Source: Variovorax paradoxus
GTDB taxonomy: Bacteria; Pseudomonadota; Gammaproteobacteria; Burkholderiales; Burkholderiaceae_C
Length of the DNA stretch: 64,000 nucleotides
Assembly: GCF_018614915.1 (NCBI RefSeq)
Contig: NZ_JAGGNU010000056.1
Coordinates: 62,001 to 126,000, forward strand
Direction: 5' to 3'
Below are positions 54,596 through 63,968 of this stretch, piece by piece (the first letter of the stretch is position 1; every line of letters begins with the position of its first letter). The translations under genes were made by a program, and so were the position numbers. The notes below the pieces were generated by a model. That model was not told the origin of the DNA. It saw only the letters and a program-made list of their open reading frames with translations, and ran no database searches.

Positions 54596-55108
54596 ATGAG
54601 CAACCCCCAAGTCGAACTGCACATCAAGGACCAGGGCGTGATCACGCTCGAGCTCGACCAGGACAAGGCACCTAAGTCGGTCGAGAACTTCCTCGCCTAT
54701 GTGGCCAAGGGCCACTACGACAACACCGTGTTCCACCGCGTCATCCCCGGCTTCATGGTGCAGGGCGGCGGCTTCGAGCCGGGCATGTCGCAGAAGCCGA
54801 CCGGCGCCGAGATCCAGAACGAGGCCAACAACGGCCTCAAGAATGACAACTACACCGTGGCCATGGCCCGCACCAGCGCGCCGCATTCGGCCACCGCCCA
54901 GTTCTTCATCAACGTGGCCGACAACGGCTTCCTGAACCACACCGCGCCGTCGGCGCAGGGCTGGGGCTACGCGGTGTTCGGCAAGGTCGTGGGCGGCAAG
55001 GAAGTGGTCGACAAGATCAAGGCCGTGAAGACCGGCCGCAAGGGCTTCCACGACGACGTGCCGCTCGAAGACGTTGTGATCGAGAAGGCCGTCGTCAAGG
55101 CTGAATGA
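54596..55108 (+). CDS. ppiB: Cytoplasmic peptidyl-prolyl isomerase (cyclophilin)
   Basis: 170 residues, no signal peptide. The cyclophilin motifs [29 protein letters not shown] and [11 protein letters not shown] are present. An AAGGAGCAACCC ribosome site precedes the ATG. The stop codon TGA is the first part of the second copy of the 98-bp repeat element. It is a close relative of the preceding gene and probably arose by duplication with gain or loss of the signal peptide. Confidence 0.95.
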   Translation: MSNPQVELHIKDQGVITLELDQDKAPKSVENFLAYVAKGHYDNTVFHRVIPGFMVQGGGFEPGMSQKPTGAEIQNEANNGLKNDNYTVAMARTSAPHSATAQFFINVADNGFLNHTAPSAQGWGYAVFGKVVGGKEVVDKIKAVKTGRKGFHDDVPLEDVVIEKAVVKAE

Positions 55109-55202
55109 AGCTCTCCCCCAGGCTTGCCAACTTCGTGTGGCCGCCAACCCCCTCACCGGGGGCAACACCGACGGCCCGGCAAAGCCGGTTCCGTGGTGTT
55201 CC
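55105..55202 (+). repeat. 98-bp interspersed element, copy 2, at the ppiB stop codon
   Basis: It matches copy 1 (19339-19436) in inverted orientation with 91 of 98 positions identical by my count. It begins ATGAAGCTC at the ppiB stop and ends GGTGTTCC, with the same orientation relative to the preceding gene as copy 1 has to livH. The stems CCCCC/GGGGG and CCGGC/GCCGG are kept despite the substitutions, apart from a G-U type change at one edge. Confidence 0.85.
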
Positions 55203-55262
55203 TGAATTGGATCTCGCATTTCATGCGTCGTGGATCTGGCGATGCCCAGTGGAGCAAATGAG

Positions 55263-56024
55263 ATGACTGCCTTCACCGAGCTCGTGGCCCCTGCGGCGTG
55301 GCGCACGGTCGACCTCATCTCCGACCTCCACCTGCAGGCCTCCGACCCGGCCACTTTCGATGCCTGGCGCGGCTACCTGCAAACCACGCCGGCCGACGCG
55401 ATCTTCATCCTCGGTGATCTGTTCGAGGTCTGGGTCGGCGACGATGCGGCGGCCGAGCCCGGTTTCGAAGCGCAGTGCGCCGAGCTGCTGCGCACGGCGG
55501 CCGAGCGCCGGCCCGTCTTCTTCATGCACGGCAACCGCGACTTCCTGGTCGGTGCCGAATTCGCGGCGCAGTGCAAGCTGACGCTGCTCGACGATCCGAC
55601 CGTGCTGGTGCTGCACGACAGGCGCTGGCTGCTGAGCCACGGCGACCTCCTCTGCCTCGACGACACGGAATACCTGCGCTTCCGGACCCAGGTGCGCACG
55701 CCCGCCTGGCAGAGCGCCTTTCTGGCGCGCCCGCTGTCAGAGCGTCGCGCACTGGCCCGTTCGATGCGCGCCCAGAGCGAGGACCGCAAGCGCAGCCCCG
55801 GCATGGTGTGGGCCGACGTCGATGCCGACGCCGCACGCGCGTGGCTCGCGCAGGCGAACGCAGCGACGCTGATCCATGGCCACACGCACCGGCCTGCGAC
55901 CCATGCGCTGGGCGACGGGCTCGAGCGCATCGTGCTGAGCGACTGGGACCTCCTGGCCCATCCAGCGCGCGCCCAGCTGCTGTGCCTCTCGAGCGCCGGC
56001 GCGCAACGCGTCGATCTGCGCTGA
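55263..56024 (+). CDS. lpxH: UDP-2,3-diacylglucosamine diphosphatase
   Basis: 253 residues. The calcineurin-type metal motifs are all present: LISDLHLQ, ILGDLFEVWVGDD, MHGNRDFL, LSHGDLLC and IHGHTHRP. It removes UMP from UDP-2,3-diacylglucosamine to give lipid X in lipid A synthesis at the inner membrane. The ATG at 55263 is preceded by GGAGCAAATG-like sequence. The stop overlaps the start of the next gene (TGATG). Confidence 0.95.
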   Translation: MTAFTELVAPAAWRTVDLISDLHLQASDPATFDAWRGYLQTTPADAIFILGDLFEVWVGDDAAAEPGFEAQCAELLRTAAERRPVFFMHGNRDFLVGAEFAAQCKLTLLDDPTVLVLHDRRWLLSHGDLLCLDDTEYLRFRTQVRTPAWQSAFLARPLSERRALARSMRAQSEDRKRSPGMVWADVDADAARAWLAQANAATLIHGHTHRPATHALGDGLERIVLSDWDLLAHPARAQLLCLSSAGAQRVDLR

Positions 56025-56818
56025 TGTTCGGCTGGCTGCGCCGTCTGCGCGCACCGCCCCTGATCCCCGAGACCGCCTGGCAGGCCACGCTGGCGCGCTA
56101 CCCTTTTCTGGCCGAGCGGCCGCCTGCCGACCGGGAGCGCCTGCGCCGCCTGGCGGCGGAGTTCCTGCGCGACAAGGAATTCCATGGCGCGCACGGCTTC
56201 GTCATCACCAACGAGGTCGCGCTCGCGGTGGCGGCGCAGGCGGTGCTGCCGGTACTGCACCTGCCCGGCGGGCTGCGCTGGTACGGCGACTTCGTGGGCA
56301 TCGTGGTGCATCCCTCCGAAGCCGTGGCCCGCCGCAAGACGACCGACGAGACCGGCGTCGTGCACGAGTACGAAGAGGTGCTGGCCGGCGAAGCCATGGA
56401 CCGCGGCCCGGTGATGCTGAGCTGGCAGGACGTGCTCGCGAGCAGCATCACCCGCGACGTGGGCTACAACGTGGTGATCCACGAGTTCGCCCACAAGATC
56501 GACATGCGCAGCGGCGCGGCCGACGGCTGCCCGCCGCTGCCGGCCGGCTTTGCGGGAACGTCGACGGCGCGGGACGCGCGCGCCGCCTGGCTGGCCGTAC
56601 TGCAACCGGCCTTCGACGCCTTCCGTGAAAAAACCATCGTGGCCGAGCGCTTCGGCGGCGAAGCGCCATGGCTCGATGCCTACGGCGCCGAATCGACCGG
56701 CGAGTTCTTCGCCGTGGCCTGCGAGGCCTACTTCGTGAATCGGGCGAAGCTGGCCAGCGAATTCGCCGAACTGGTGGTCCTGTTCGACGAATTCTTCAAG
56801 CGCCCTTCTCCACGCTAG
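56024..56818 (+). CDS. mtfA: MtfA-like zinc metallopeptidase
   Basis: 264 residues. The zinc motif HEFAHKID (His153, His157, Glu154) and the third ligand helix with GAESTGEFFAVACEAYF match MtfA. In E. coli MtfA is a peptidase that also binds the glucose repressor Mlc. No Mlc gene is present here, so the partner may differ. It overlaps lpxH by one base. The convergent DUF349 gene ends 13 bp further on. Confidence 0.92.
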   Translation: MFGWLRRLRAPPLIPETAWQATLARYPFLAERPPADRERLRRLAAEFLRDKEFHGAHGFVITNEVALAVAAQAVLPVLHLPGGLRWYGDFVGIVVHPSEAVARRKTTDETGVVHEYEEVLAGEAMDRGPVMLSWQDVLASSITRDVGYNVVIHEFAHKIDMRSGAADGCPPLPAGFAGTSTARDARAAWLAVLQPAFDAFREKTIVAERFGGEAPWLDAYGAESTGEFFAVACEAYFVNRAKLASEFAELVVLFDEFFKRPSPR

Positions 56819-56831
56819 GCGCCCTGCCTTC

Positions 56832-59669
56832 TTACTTGCGCAGCAGCGCCTTGAGCGCGTTCTGCAGCCGGCGCGCCGATGTCGTGTCGTGCGCAGCAGC
56901 CAGCACCTTGCCGGCGTCCTGGCCCCAGGTCTGCACCGGCGTCGGATCGCCGCGCTTGGTCAAGAGCTTCAGCTGCAGCGCACGACGGGCCTCGAGCTGC
57001 TCGGCCGGCGTCGGCACTTCGGCCGCCATTTCGAGGCGCAACAGGGCTTCGGCCGCGTCGTTGGCCGCGGTTGTCGGGCCAGCGGCCAGGGCCTGCGACC
57101 ACTGCCCGCGCACCGCCGGCGAGACGACGCGGCCCAGCTCCTGGACGCTTGGCAGCTTCGACGCATCGCGCTGCTCCCATGCACCGAGCACCTGCGTGAG
57201 CGCCTCCCCGTGCGCTTGCGCGGCGAGCTTGCGCAGCGCCAGATCGGCACGCTCCAGCGCTTCGCGCTGCGCACGGAAGGCGGTATCGCCGAGGCGCGGG
57301 CCGCGATCCTCGAAACGTGGCGGGCGGTCGCCGAAACGGCCGCCACCCGCGGGTGCGCCGCGATCGCCGGTACGGGGCGCGCGATCGCTCGGGCGACCGC
57401 CGGGGCCGCCAGGCGCACCACGGCTGTCGCGACGATCGCCGAACTTGCCGCCGCGTCCGGCCGGCACGGCCTCGGCCTTCTTGTTGCCTGGGCGGTCGTC
57501 GCCGCGCACGGCGATCACCGGCTTCGGCGCCGGCTTGGGCGGCGCGGCCGGGGCCGCAGCGGCTTCGGACTCCGCAGCATCGGTGCGGGCCGAGGGGTCG
57601 GCACTGTCGGCCGGTGCCACCAGATCGGGTGCCGGCGTTGCAGCGTCGGTCGGCGCCGCCGGCGAAGCCTCGGCGTCGTCCGGCGCGGGAGCCTGTTCGG
57701 CGCTCTCGCCGAACTCGGCCGCGGCCTGGCCCGGCGCCGTCACTTCGGTGGCGCCCACCGAGGGACCGTCGGCTGTCGCCGTCTGCGTCTTGGGTGCGGG
57801 CGCGGGGACCGGAGCCGGCGCTTCGCCGCGCAGCGCGGCTTCGAGCTGCGCGACGGCGGCGCGGATCTTCTGCGCATCACCGGTGCTGTTGGCGGCGTCC
57901 AGCGCCTTCGAAGCGTTGAGCACGTTGCGGTCGTGCTCGCTCACGGCGGCAGCCGCCTTTTCGCGCTCGGCGCTCTTGCGATTGAAGGCTTCGTCGATCG
58001 GGGCGCGGAAAGCGTCCCACAGTTTCTGTTCGTGGCGGCGGTCCAGCGGCACGGTCTGGGCCTCGGCCTGCCAGCGCTGCTGGAGCGCCTTGACCGCATC
58101 GATGCGCAGCATCGGCGCGGCACCGAGCTCGGCGGCCTCGGCGATCATCGCCTGGCGCCGCTCGACGCTGGCTTTCTGCTGCGCCTCGAAGGGCGCGCGG
58201 GCGGCGCCGAAGGCCTCATTCCATTGCGGCTGGAGTTCGGCAAACACCTTCTCGCCCACGTGGCCGGCATCACGCCAGCGATCGGCGAACTGGTGCAGCG
58301 CACGGTTGTGCGCCTTCAGGTCGGATGCATCCGAGTGCTCGGCGGCCCAGGCCTTCACTTCCTCGATCAGCGCCAGGCGCTGGGCGCGGTGCTCGGCCGC
58401 GTCGGCGCGCACTTTTTCGAGCCAGGCCTCGACCACCTTGTGGGCTTCGTTGCAGGCTTCGTCAAAGCGCTTCCAGAGCGCGTGATTGGGCACGCCGCCC
58501 TGGTCGGCCTGCTTCCACTGCTCACGCAGCGCGCGCAAGGTCTCCTGCATCTTGCGCCCGCCCAGGGCTTGGCCTTCCGGACGCTTCAGCAGGCCCTCGG
58601 CCTTGGCGACCAATTCCTCGCGCACCTTGTCGGCGCTCCAACGCTGCCAGCCTTCGAGCTCGCCGGCGGCGACCAGCGCTGCATGCACGCGGGCTTCGAG
58701 CGGCGCTTCGACCAGCCTGCCGTGTTCCTTGAGCACCGCGCGCAGCGCGGCGGCCGCACCGGCGCTGGCCTTGCCGTGGCCTTCGGCGGTTTCCTTTTCG
58801 AGCTTGGCAAGGGCTGCCTCCACGGCGGCCTGCGCGGCGGCCCTCTTCTCGGGATCGACCTTCGGCGCAGGCGGCTTCTGCGCGGCAGGAGGCACCGCCT
58901 CCACAACGCCGCCGCGCGCAATGCGCAGCTCGTCGGCCCACACTGGCACCGGGGGCAGCGGCGAGGCCGCATCCTCGGCGGCGGCGACGGTCTGCGCCAG
59001 CGCCTGGTGGAAAGCATCGGACACCACCAGCAGCTGGGCCTTGGACGACTCCAGCTGCGGCGCGAACTTGGCGTCGAGGCTGTTCCAGTTGGGATCGGCC
59101 GCGATCTCGGCGGCCTGCTGCTGCCAGTGCGCGACGTCGGCGCGCAGCGCCTCCTCGGCAGCCTGCGCGTCGCGCCAGCTCTTGGTCGACAGCACTTCGA
59201 AGCGCTGCGCCAGCAGCACGGCAGCCTCGCGGTGGACCTGCGCACGGTGCTGCAGATCCTCGATGCCCTTCACGCGTTCGGCCAGACGCGCCTTGAATCC
59301 GGCCAGCGGCTCGCGCGACAGGGGTGCGCCTGCCTTCGCCGCATCGCGCTGCCAGGCGAGCGCATCGGCGATGTTGAGCTTGGGCTGGGCCAGCAGCGCT
59401 TCGGCCTTTTTCGCCCATTCGGCGGCGATGGCTTCCTGGCCCTTGGCGCGCTTGAGTTCATCGAGTTTCTCGCGCAGGAGGCGCGCGGCGCCCTTGTCGC
59501 GGCCGCTCAGTTCCTTGAACACCTCCTGCATCTGCTCGGGCGCCGGATTGCCCGCGAGCCAGTCGCGGATGCGCTGCGCACGCTCGCCCGAGGTCGGTGC
59601 AGTGAAGGCGCCGCCGGTCATCGTGTCGAGGGACTGGAGGTCGTTGGGCTTGGTGGAAGTTGAAGTCAC
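56832..59669 (-). CDS. DUF349-repeat protein with RGG-like disordered region
   Basis: About 945 residues from the GTG at 59669. This start is chosen because it is the first after an intrinsic terminator; an ATG at 59621 is possible. The N-terminal half is helical and charged. About three DUF349-type helical repeats lie around residues 380-600 (LREQWKQADQG, QFADRWRDAGHVGE and LQQRWQAEAQTVPLD). An Ala/Pro-rich linker leads to a Gly/Arg/Asp-rich stretch at about 730-793 with repeated RGG, GDR and RFGDRPPRF units. A helical C-terminal domain ends the protein. No enzyme motif or signal is seen. The composition suggests RNA or ribosome binding, which is inference. Confidence 0.8.
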   Translation of the reverse strand: MTSTSTKPNDLQSLDTMTGGAFTAPTSGERAQRIRDWLAGNPAPEQMQEVFKELSGRDKGAARLLREKLDELKRAKGQEAIAAEWAKKAEALLAQPKLNIADALAWQRDAAKAGAPLSREPLAGFKARLAERVKGIEDLQHRAQVHREAAVLLAQRFEVLSTKSWRDAQAAEEALRADVAHWQQQAAEIAADPNWNSLDAKFAPQLESSKAQLLVVSDAFHQALAQTVAAAEDAASPLPPVPVWADELRIARGGVVEAVPPAAQKPPAPKVDPEKRAAAQAAVEAALAKLEKETAEGHGKASAGAAAALRAVLKEHGRLVEAPLEARVHAALVAAGELEGWQRWSADKVREELVAKAEGLLKRPEGQALGGRKMQETLRALREQWKQADQGGVPNHALWKRFDEACNEAHKVVEAWLEKVRADAAEHRAQRLALIEEVKAWAAEHSDASDLKAHNRALHQFADRWRDAGHVGEKVFAELQPQWNEAFGAARAPFEAQQKASVERRQAMIAEAAELGAAPMLRIDAVKALQQRWQAEAQTVPLDRRHEQKLWDAFRAPIDEAFNRKSAEREKAAAAVSEHDRNVLNASKALDAANSTGDAQKIRAAVAQLEAALRGEAPAPVPAPAPKTQTATADGPSVGATEVTAPGQAAAEFGESAEQAPAPDDAEASPAAPTDAATPAPDLVAPADSADPSARTDAAESEAAAAPAAPPKPAPKPVIAVRGDDRPGNKKAEAVPAGRGGKFGDRRDSRGAPGGPGGRPSDRAPRTGDRGAPAGGGRFGDRPPRFEDRGPRLGDTAFRAQREALERADLALRKLAAQAHGEALTQVLGAWEQRDASKLPSVQELGRVVSPAVRGQWSQALAAGPTTAANDAAEALLRLEMAAEVPTPAEQLEARRALQLKLLTKRGDPTPVQTWGQDAGKVLAAAHDTTSARRLQNALKALLRK

Positions 59670-59705
59670 TGCGCGAATGTCGTTATCTGAAGAGGAAAAG
59701 CGAAG

Positions 59706-59725
59706 GCGCCGGCATTTGCCGGCGC
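59706..59725 (-). terminator. Intrinsic terminator after the AsmA/DUF748 gene
   Basis: A perfect 9-bp stem GCGCCGGCA/TGCCGGCGC with a minimal loop, followed by a T-rich stretch on the minus strand (CTTCGCTTTTCC). It lies 34 bp after the large envelope gene and 37 bp before the DUF349 start, and so separates the two transcription units. Confidence 0.7.
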
Positions 59726-59758
59726 ACTCCCCCATTTTCACCGACTTGGGCCCCGCTT

Positions 59759-62700
59759 TCAGCGAGTCGCCAGATTCAGCTCGGCGCCAGGCTTCCAGTC
59801 GGCGCCGCTGGCCCTGGTGCGCACGGCGCCGAGGAACAGCCGCTCGCTGGACAGCTTCTGGGCCAACAGGTAGTCGCGTACCACGGCGCCGCGCTCCACG
59901 GCGAGTTGCCGTATCGATTCCTCGTCGACCGGGATGCTCGTCATGAGCAGGTCTTCCATTTCCTTGGTCGGGAGGTCCTTTGCCAGGCCGATCATGTTGC
60001 GCGGCTTGGTGATTTCGGAGCGCTTGTAGACCGCGGCCAGCAGTTCCGGGTATTCGGCATCGGTGAGCGGCGCCACGTCGGCCACGTTCTGGTTGTTGCG
60101 CGCCGCCGCGCGGCGTTTCTCGATCTGGGCGAGTGCGCGCAGGCGCTGGCGCTGGTAGGCCTCGCGCTCCTGCTCGAGGTTGGCGGTGCCGACCACGGTC
60201 ATCTGCAGGCCCGGCCGCTCCGTCAGCGCCTTGGCCACCTTGTCCAGACTCTCCTTTGCCGCGGGCGTGAGCTCCGAACTGCCGGGCGCAAAGGTGATGG
60301 CGCTCGACTCGCCGCTGCCACCGCCGAGTCCGCCCGTCAGCAGGGCGAACGGCGAGGTGACCGCCTTGACGATCAGGTTCACGACCGCCTTGACGATCAG
60401 CGGGCCCAGGCTGAACTGCGGGTCGTTGAGCGAGCCGCTGATCGGAAAATCGATATCGATCACGCCATTGCGGTCGGCCAGCAGGGCGACGGCCAGCCGC
60501 ACCGGCAGGCTGTTGGGTGCGCCCTGCACTTCCTCGCCGAACTGCAACTGGTTGAGCACCAGCTTGTTGGTGGCGGTGAGCTGGCCGTCCGGCGAGATCT
60601 TGTAGTTGACCTCCATGCTGAGCTTGCCGCGTTCGATGCCGTGCCCAGAGTAGCGCACCGAGTACGGCGACAGCGGCGGCAGGTCGAGCTCGCGCATCTT
60701 GGCGGTGATGTCGAGTTCGAGCGGCTTGGCCAGCGGATTGAGCTTGCCGGTGATCTCCAGCGAGGCGGTTTGCTGGGCCTTGCCGCGCAGCTCGAGGTCG
60801 GCCAGCGCCGGCTTGTCGCCCTGCGGCTTGGACGAAAAGGCGCTGAGCTTGCCGGTCAGCTCGCTGAGGTCGGCCGAGTAGTTGGGCTTGACGAACAGGT
60901 CGGTGAAGTCGACGCGTCCGTTGACCAGGCTCATCGGACCGAAATTGATGACCGGCGCAGGGCCGCCGCTGTCGGGCGCCGGCGCCTTCGCGACGGCGGC
61001 CGGGGCGGACGGCGCGGCTTCGGGTGCGCCGCCGCCGACCATGGCCTCCGCCGAACTCGGGGCACCGCCTGTGCGCGGGGCGGGCCGCGGTGCCGTCGTG
61101 GTGGTGGTCCCGCCGAGGCTGCGGCGCGTGGTGGGTGCGCTGGGCGGGGCTGCGGCCGCAGTGCTCGCCTGCCCTGGCTTCCTGGTGAGGTCCTGAAGAT
61201 TGAGGCGGCCGGTCGGATCGACGATCACGCGGGCGAAGAAATCGGTCAGCGTCGTTTCACGCACGTCCACGGCCGGCGGCGCGTTGGGGGCCATGTTGAG
61301 CTGCAGGCCGCGCAGGCTCAGCGTCCTCCAGCTCAGGATCCGGTTGCTGCGGTCCGCCAGGCCCGGCGATTGGGTCAGCGTGGCGCTGTTGGCGCGGAAG
61401 TCGTCCAGTGCCGTATCGCCCGCCAGCTTGAGGCTCATGCCTGCGGGGGCAGACGCGAACTTGACCGTGCCGCGGTAGTTGGCGAAGGCACGCCGGATGT
61501 CGATGTTCAAGGCGTCCGCGTAGTAGGCCTTGAAGGCATGCGCCGGAATGGCGGTCGCCTCCAGGCGCCCCTCTGCCGCTATCGGCTTGAGTGCGACCGT
61601 GCCCTTGTAGTCGAAGCGTCCGGCTTCCGCGCGCCCGGCACCGATGCGCCCCGAGAGCTGCAAGGGCGATGCCGCCGGGCTGTCGGGCGCGATCTTCTGT
61701 GCATTGAGCTTGAATGCACTGATCTCGAACGCCACCGGGGTGGCGCCGGCTTTGTCCGAGTAGGAGACAGCGCCGTTGTCGACTGCCACCGTGCCGATCG
61801 AGAGTTCCCACGGCTTGGTGTTGGCGGCAGGCGCCGCGGCCGCCTGGGGATCCTTGGGCGCTGCGACCTTGGCTTCCACTGCGCCGTTGCGAGTGCCGTT
61901 GGCCGGCGCTTTCAGCCAGCGTTCGAACATCCAGCGCTTTTCGCTGTCGCGCTCGACGACGACCTTGGGACTGCTGGCGGTGAACGAGGCGATCGCAAGC
62001 GTGTGCTTCGTCATATCGACCTCGGCATCGACGAGCTCGAAGCGCCCGACGCTCGCCAGGGCCGTCTTGGCCTGGGTCAGCGCGAGCCCGTCGGCCGCGA
62101 CGCGGCGTGCCTTGAGCTTGAGATCGGGCTGGGCCCAGGCCACATCGATCTGGCCGCTGAGCTTGCCGTCGAGCGTGGGCTCCAGGCTCTGCGCGAGGTA
62201 GGGAGCCGCCAGCGACAGCGGCAAGCCTTCGACTTCTGTCTTGACACTGGCCACCTTGTCGGTCGCTTCACCGCTGAACTTGAGAGGAGCCCCGCCGACC
62301 AGGGTGGAGCCGCTGAATGGCGCCGCCTTGTCCATCGGCCAGCTCACGGCGCTGGCTTCGAAATTGAGCTGCTTCACGTCGATCGCCGCCGCCGGCTGGG
62401 TAGTCTGGTCGCGCCAGCCGATCTCGCCGCCGGAAAGCGCCAGCTTGTCGACCCGCACACGCCAGGCCGGCTGCCCGGCAGGCTTCGGCACAGGTTCGCC
62501 GTTCGCGTTCGGTGCCGCGGCGGGCGCCGCTTTTTCGGTCGCGCCGCTGGCCCGGTCGGTCGCCAGCAGGTTGAGCTGCCCGGCCGCATCGCGAGCGACG
62601 ACGAGCTGCGGCGCGACCAGCGCCACCTCGCCCAGATGAATCACCCGCTCCAGCGGCCGGACATCGGCCAGCGCCAGCTTGAGCGAATCGAAGCCGAGCA

Positions 62701-63571
62701 GGTCGCGCCCCTTCGAATCCGCCAGCTTGATGCTGTGCGCCGCCACCGTGCCCGTGACCTTGAGGCCGGCGCTGGCCGCGCGCTCGAAATCGATCTTGAG
62801 GTCGGCGTCGAGCTTGCCGGCCTTGACGGCGACCGGCAGACCGCCGGGGATGTACCCCAGATAGGGCACCAGGTCCAGATCCTTGAAGTGCACCTGCGCG
62901 TCGGTCTTGCGGCTTTCTGCGAAGGGCGTCGTGAAGGCGGCCGAATCGAATGCGCTGCCGTTCAGGACGAAGGCCAGCTTGGGCTCGGTCTTGATCTCGC
63001 GCTGCGAGGGCAGATTGCTGAGAAGGGGCACCTTGAGCACGAAGTCGCGCAACTCGTGCTTGCGCTTGACGGTCTGGTCGTCGAAATCGATCGCGCCGTT
63101 GATGATGGCGATGTTGTAGATCGCGAAGCGCGGTGGCTCGCTCTTGGGCTCCTCGGGTGCGCTGGCGAGCTTGGCCAGGATGTCGTCGATGTCGTACTTG
63201 CCGTCGGCCAGATGCGTCAGCAGGATGGCCGGCGCGTCGATGGCGACGGCGTCGATCACCGGCGCCAGCCGGAGGATCGACTGCAGCTCGGCATCGGCAT
63301 AGATGCGCGCCACCGCCACCTGGGGCCGGCTGCCATCCGCAGTGGCGATGCGCAGGTCTTTCAGGGTCAGCTCGAGCGTCCATGGCTTGAAGTCGATCTT
63401 GCCGACCGTGACCTGGCGGCCCAGCTTCTCGCTCGCGATCTTCTGGATCTGGCTCTTGGCGATCGGCGGCACCGCCAGCCAGGCGATCAGCCAGAGACCG
63501 AGCAGCACCAGCAACGCCACGGCCCCGCGCCGCACCCATTTGTTCTGTTTCAGCGAAGCAGCATTCATCAT
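59759..63571 (-). CDS. Large AsmA/DUF748-type envelope protein with OmpA-like C-terminus
   Basis: 1270 residues. An N-terminal TM helix (VALLVLLGLWLIAWLAVPP) is followed by an AsmA-like beginning (LGRQVTVGKIDFKPWTLELTL). A very long repetitive beta-strand region of the DUF748/AsmA kind follows, interrupted by an Ala/Pro/Thr-rich linker near residues 780-870. A C-terminal OmpA-like domain (about 1110-1180) has ITFAPGSSELTPAAKESLDKV. AsmA-like proteins bridge the periplasm and carry phospholipid toward the outer membrane. Two adjacent ATGs exist (63571 and 63568). A hairpin with a T run stands 50 bp upstream of the start. Confidence 0.88.
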   Translation of the reverse strand: MMNAASLKQNKWVRRGAVALLVLLGLWLIAWLAVPPIAKSQIQKIASEKLGRQVTVGKIDFKPWTLELTLKDLRIATADGSRPQVAVARIYADAELQSILRLAPVIDAVAIDAPAILLTHLADGKYDIDDILAKLASAPEEPKSEPPRFAIYNIAIINGAIDFDDQTVKRKHELRDFVLKVPLLSNLPSQREIKTEPKLAFVLNGSAFDSAAFTTPFAESRKTDAQVHFKDLDLVPYLGYIPGGLPVAVKAGKLDADLKIDFERAASAGLKVTGTVAAHSIKLADSKGRDLLGFDSLKLALADVRPLERVIHLGEVALVAPQLVVARDAAGQLNLLATDRASGATEKAAPAAAPNANGEPVPKPAGQPAWRVRVDKLALSGGEIGWRDQTTQPAAAIDVKQLNFEASAVSWPMDKAAPFSGSTLVGGAPLKFSGEATDKVASVKTEVEGLPLSLAAPYLAQSLEPTLDGKLSGQIDVAWAQPDLKLKARRVAADGLALTQAKTALASVGRFELVDAEVDMTKHTLAIASFTASSPKVVVERDSEKRWMFERWLKAPANGTRNGAVEAKVAAPKDPQAAAAPAANTKPWELSIGTVAVDNGAVSYSDKAGATPVAFEISAFKLNAQKIAPDSPAASPLQLSGRIGAGRAEAGRFDYKGTVALKPIAAEGRLEATAIPAHAFKAYYADALNIDIRRAFANYRGTVKFASAPAGMSLKLAGDTALDDFRANSATLTQSPGLADRSNRILSWRTLSLRGLQLNMAPNAPPAVDVRETTLTDFFARVIVDPTGRLNLQDLTRKPGQASTAAAAPPSAPTTRRSLGGTTTTTAPRPAPRTGGAPSSAEAMVGGGAPEAAPSAPAAVAKAPAPDSGGPAPVINFGPMSLVNGRVDFTDLFVKPNYSADLSELTGKLSAFSSKPQGDKPALADLELRGKAQQTASLEITGKLNPLAKPLELDITAKMRELDLPPLSPYSVRYSGHGIERGKLSMEVNYKISPDGQLTATNKLVLNQLQFGEEVQGAPNSLPVRLAVALLADRNGVIDIDFPISGSLNDPQFSLGPLIVKAVVNLIVKAVTSPFALLTGGLGGGSGESSAITFAPGSSELTPAAKESLDKVAKALTERPGLQMTVVGTANLEQEREAYQRQRLRALAQIEKRRAAARNNQNVADVAPLTDAEYPELLAAVYKRSEITKPRNMIGLAKDLPTKEMEDLLMTSIPVDEESIRQLAVERGAVVRDYLLAQKLSSERLFLGAVRTRASGADWKPGAELNLATR

Positions 63572-63621
63572 CGAGGGGCGAGTGTGCCCCAAAAGTGCGG
63601 ACGCCCTCCCGGAAACAAGAA

Positions 63622-63658
63622 AGCCCGGTGGCTCGACGCGAAGTCTGGCCACCGGGCT
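63622..63658 (-). terminator. Strong hairpin with T run upstream of the AsmA/DUF748 gene
   Basis: An 11-bp perfect stem AGCCCGGTGGC/GCCACCGGGCT, followed on the minus strand by TTTCTTGTTTCC. It looks like an intrinsic terminator, yet no annotated gene ends before it on that strand within the window. It may end an upstream small RNA or act as an attenuator for the AsmA/DUF748 gene. Confidence 0.75.
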
Positions 63659-63935
63659 CGATGGCGGGCGCAACGCCCATGCCATCTTTTCGCTCGACCG
63701 GAAGTGAACTTGTTCCGATCGTGCTGGTAGCAAGAGATTGCCACCGTTGGGCCTCGGCCGCTGAACCGTCCGATTGCTCTTTCGGTTGCTGGACCTTGGT
63801 TGAACACCTGAAAGCTCAGGCCCCCTCAGCGTAGGCGTGCGCTGCGAGGATTGCAAATGAGCTTTTCAATGGGTCGGGGAGCGGCGATTCAGTGTCTTCG
63901 CTTCAATCACTATTAGCATAAAAACCATATTCATT
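63659..63935. other. Gene-free stretch at the right end
   Basis: No coding frame with a credible start and codon pattern is seen on either strand in 63659-63935. It contains several short dyads (CCTGA-AAGC-TCAGG at about 63818-63831, and GAAC-TT-GTTC at about 63707-63716) and ends in an A/T-rich block. With the strong hairpin at 63622-63658 it could encode a minus-strand small RNA of about 200 nt, which I cannot identify. Confidence 0.4.
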
Positions 63936-63939
63936 ATTC

Positions 63940-63968
63940 TTGACCAGGTATTAAGCGCCTCCTAGAAT
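63940..63968 (+). promoter_or_regulatory. Strong sigma-70 promoter TTGACC-N17-TAGAAT with A/T-rich UP-like region
   Basis: The boxes are one mismatch from consensus each and 17 bp apart. Immediately upstream, 63901-63939 is rich in A and T (TATTAGCATAAAAACCATAT), unlike the rest of the window, as in UP elements of stable-RNA promoters. Transcription would start near 63975 and run out of the window, toward an unseen gene. Confidence 0.75.

Noticed and set aside
59660-63730. Long plus-strand frame opposite the AsmA/DUF748 gene
   Set aside because: Antisense shadow of the large gene, low-complexity Arg/Gly/His composition and no start with a ribosome site.
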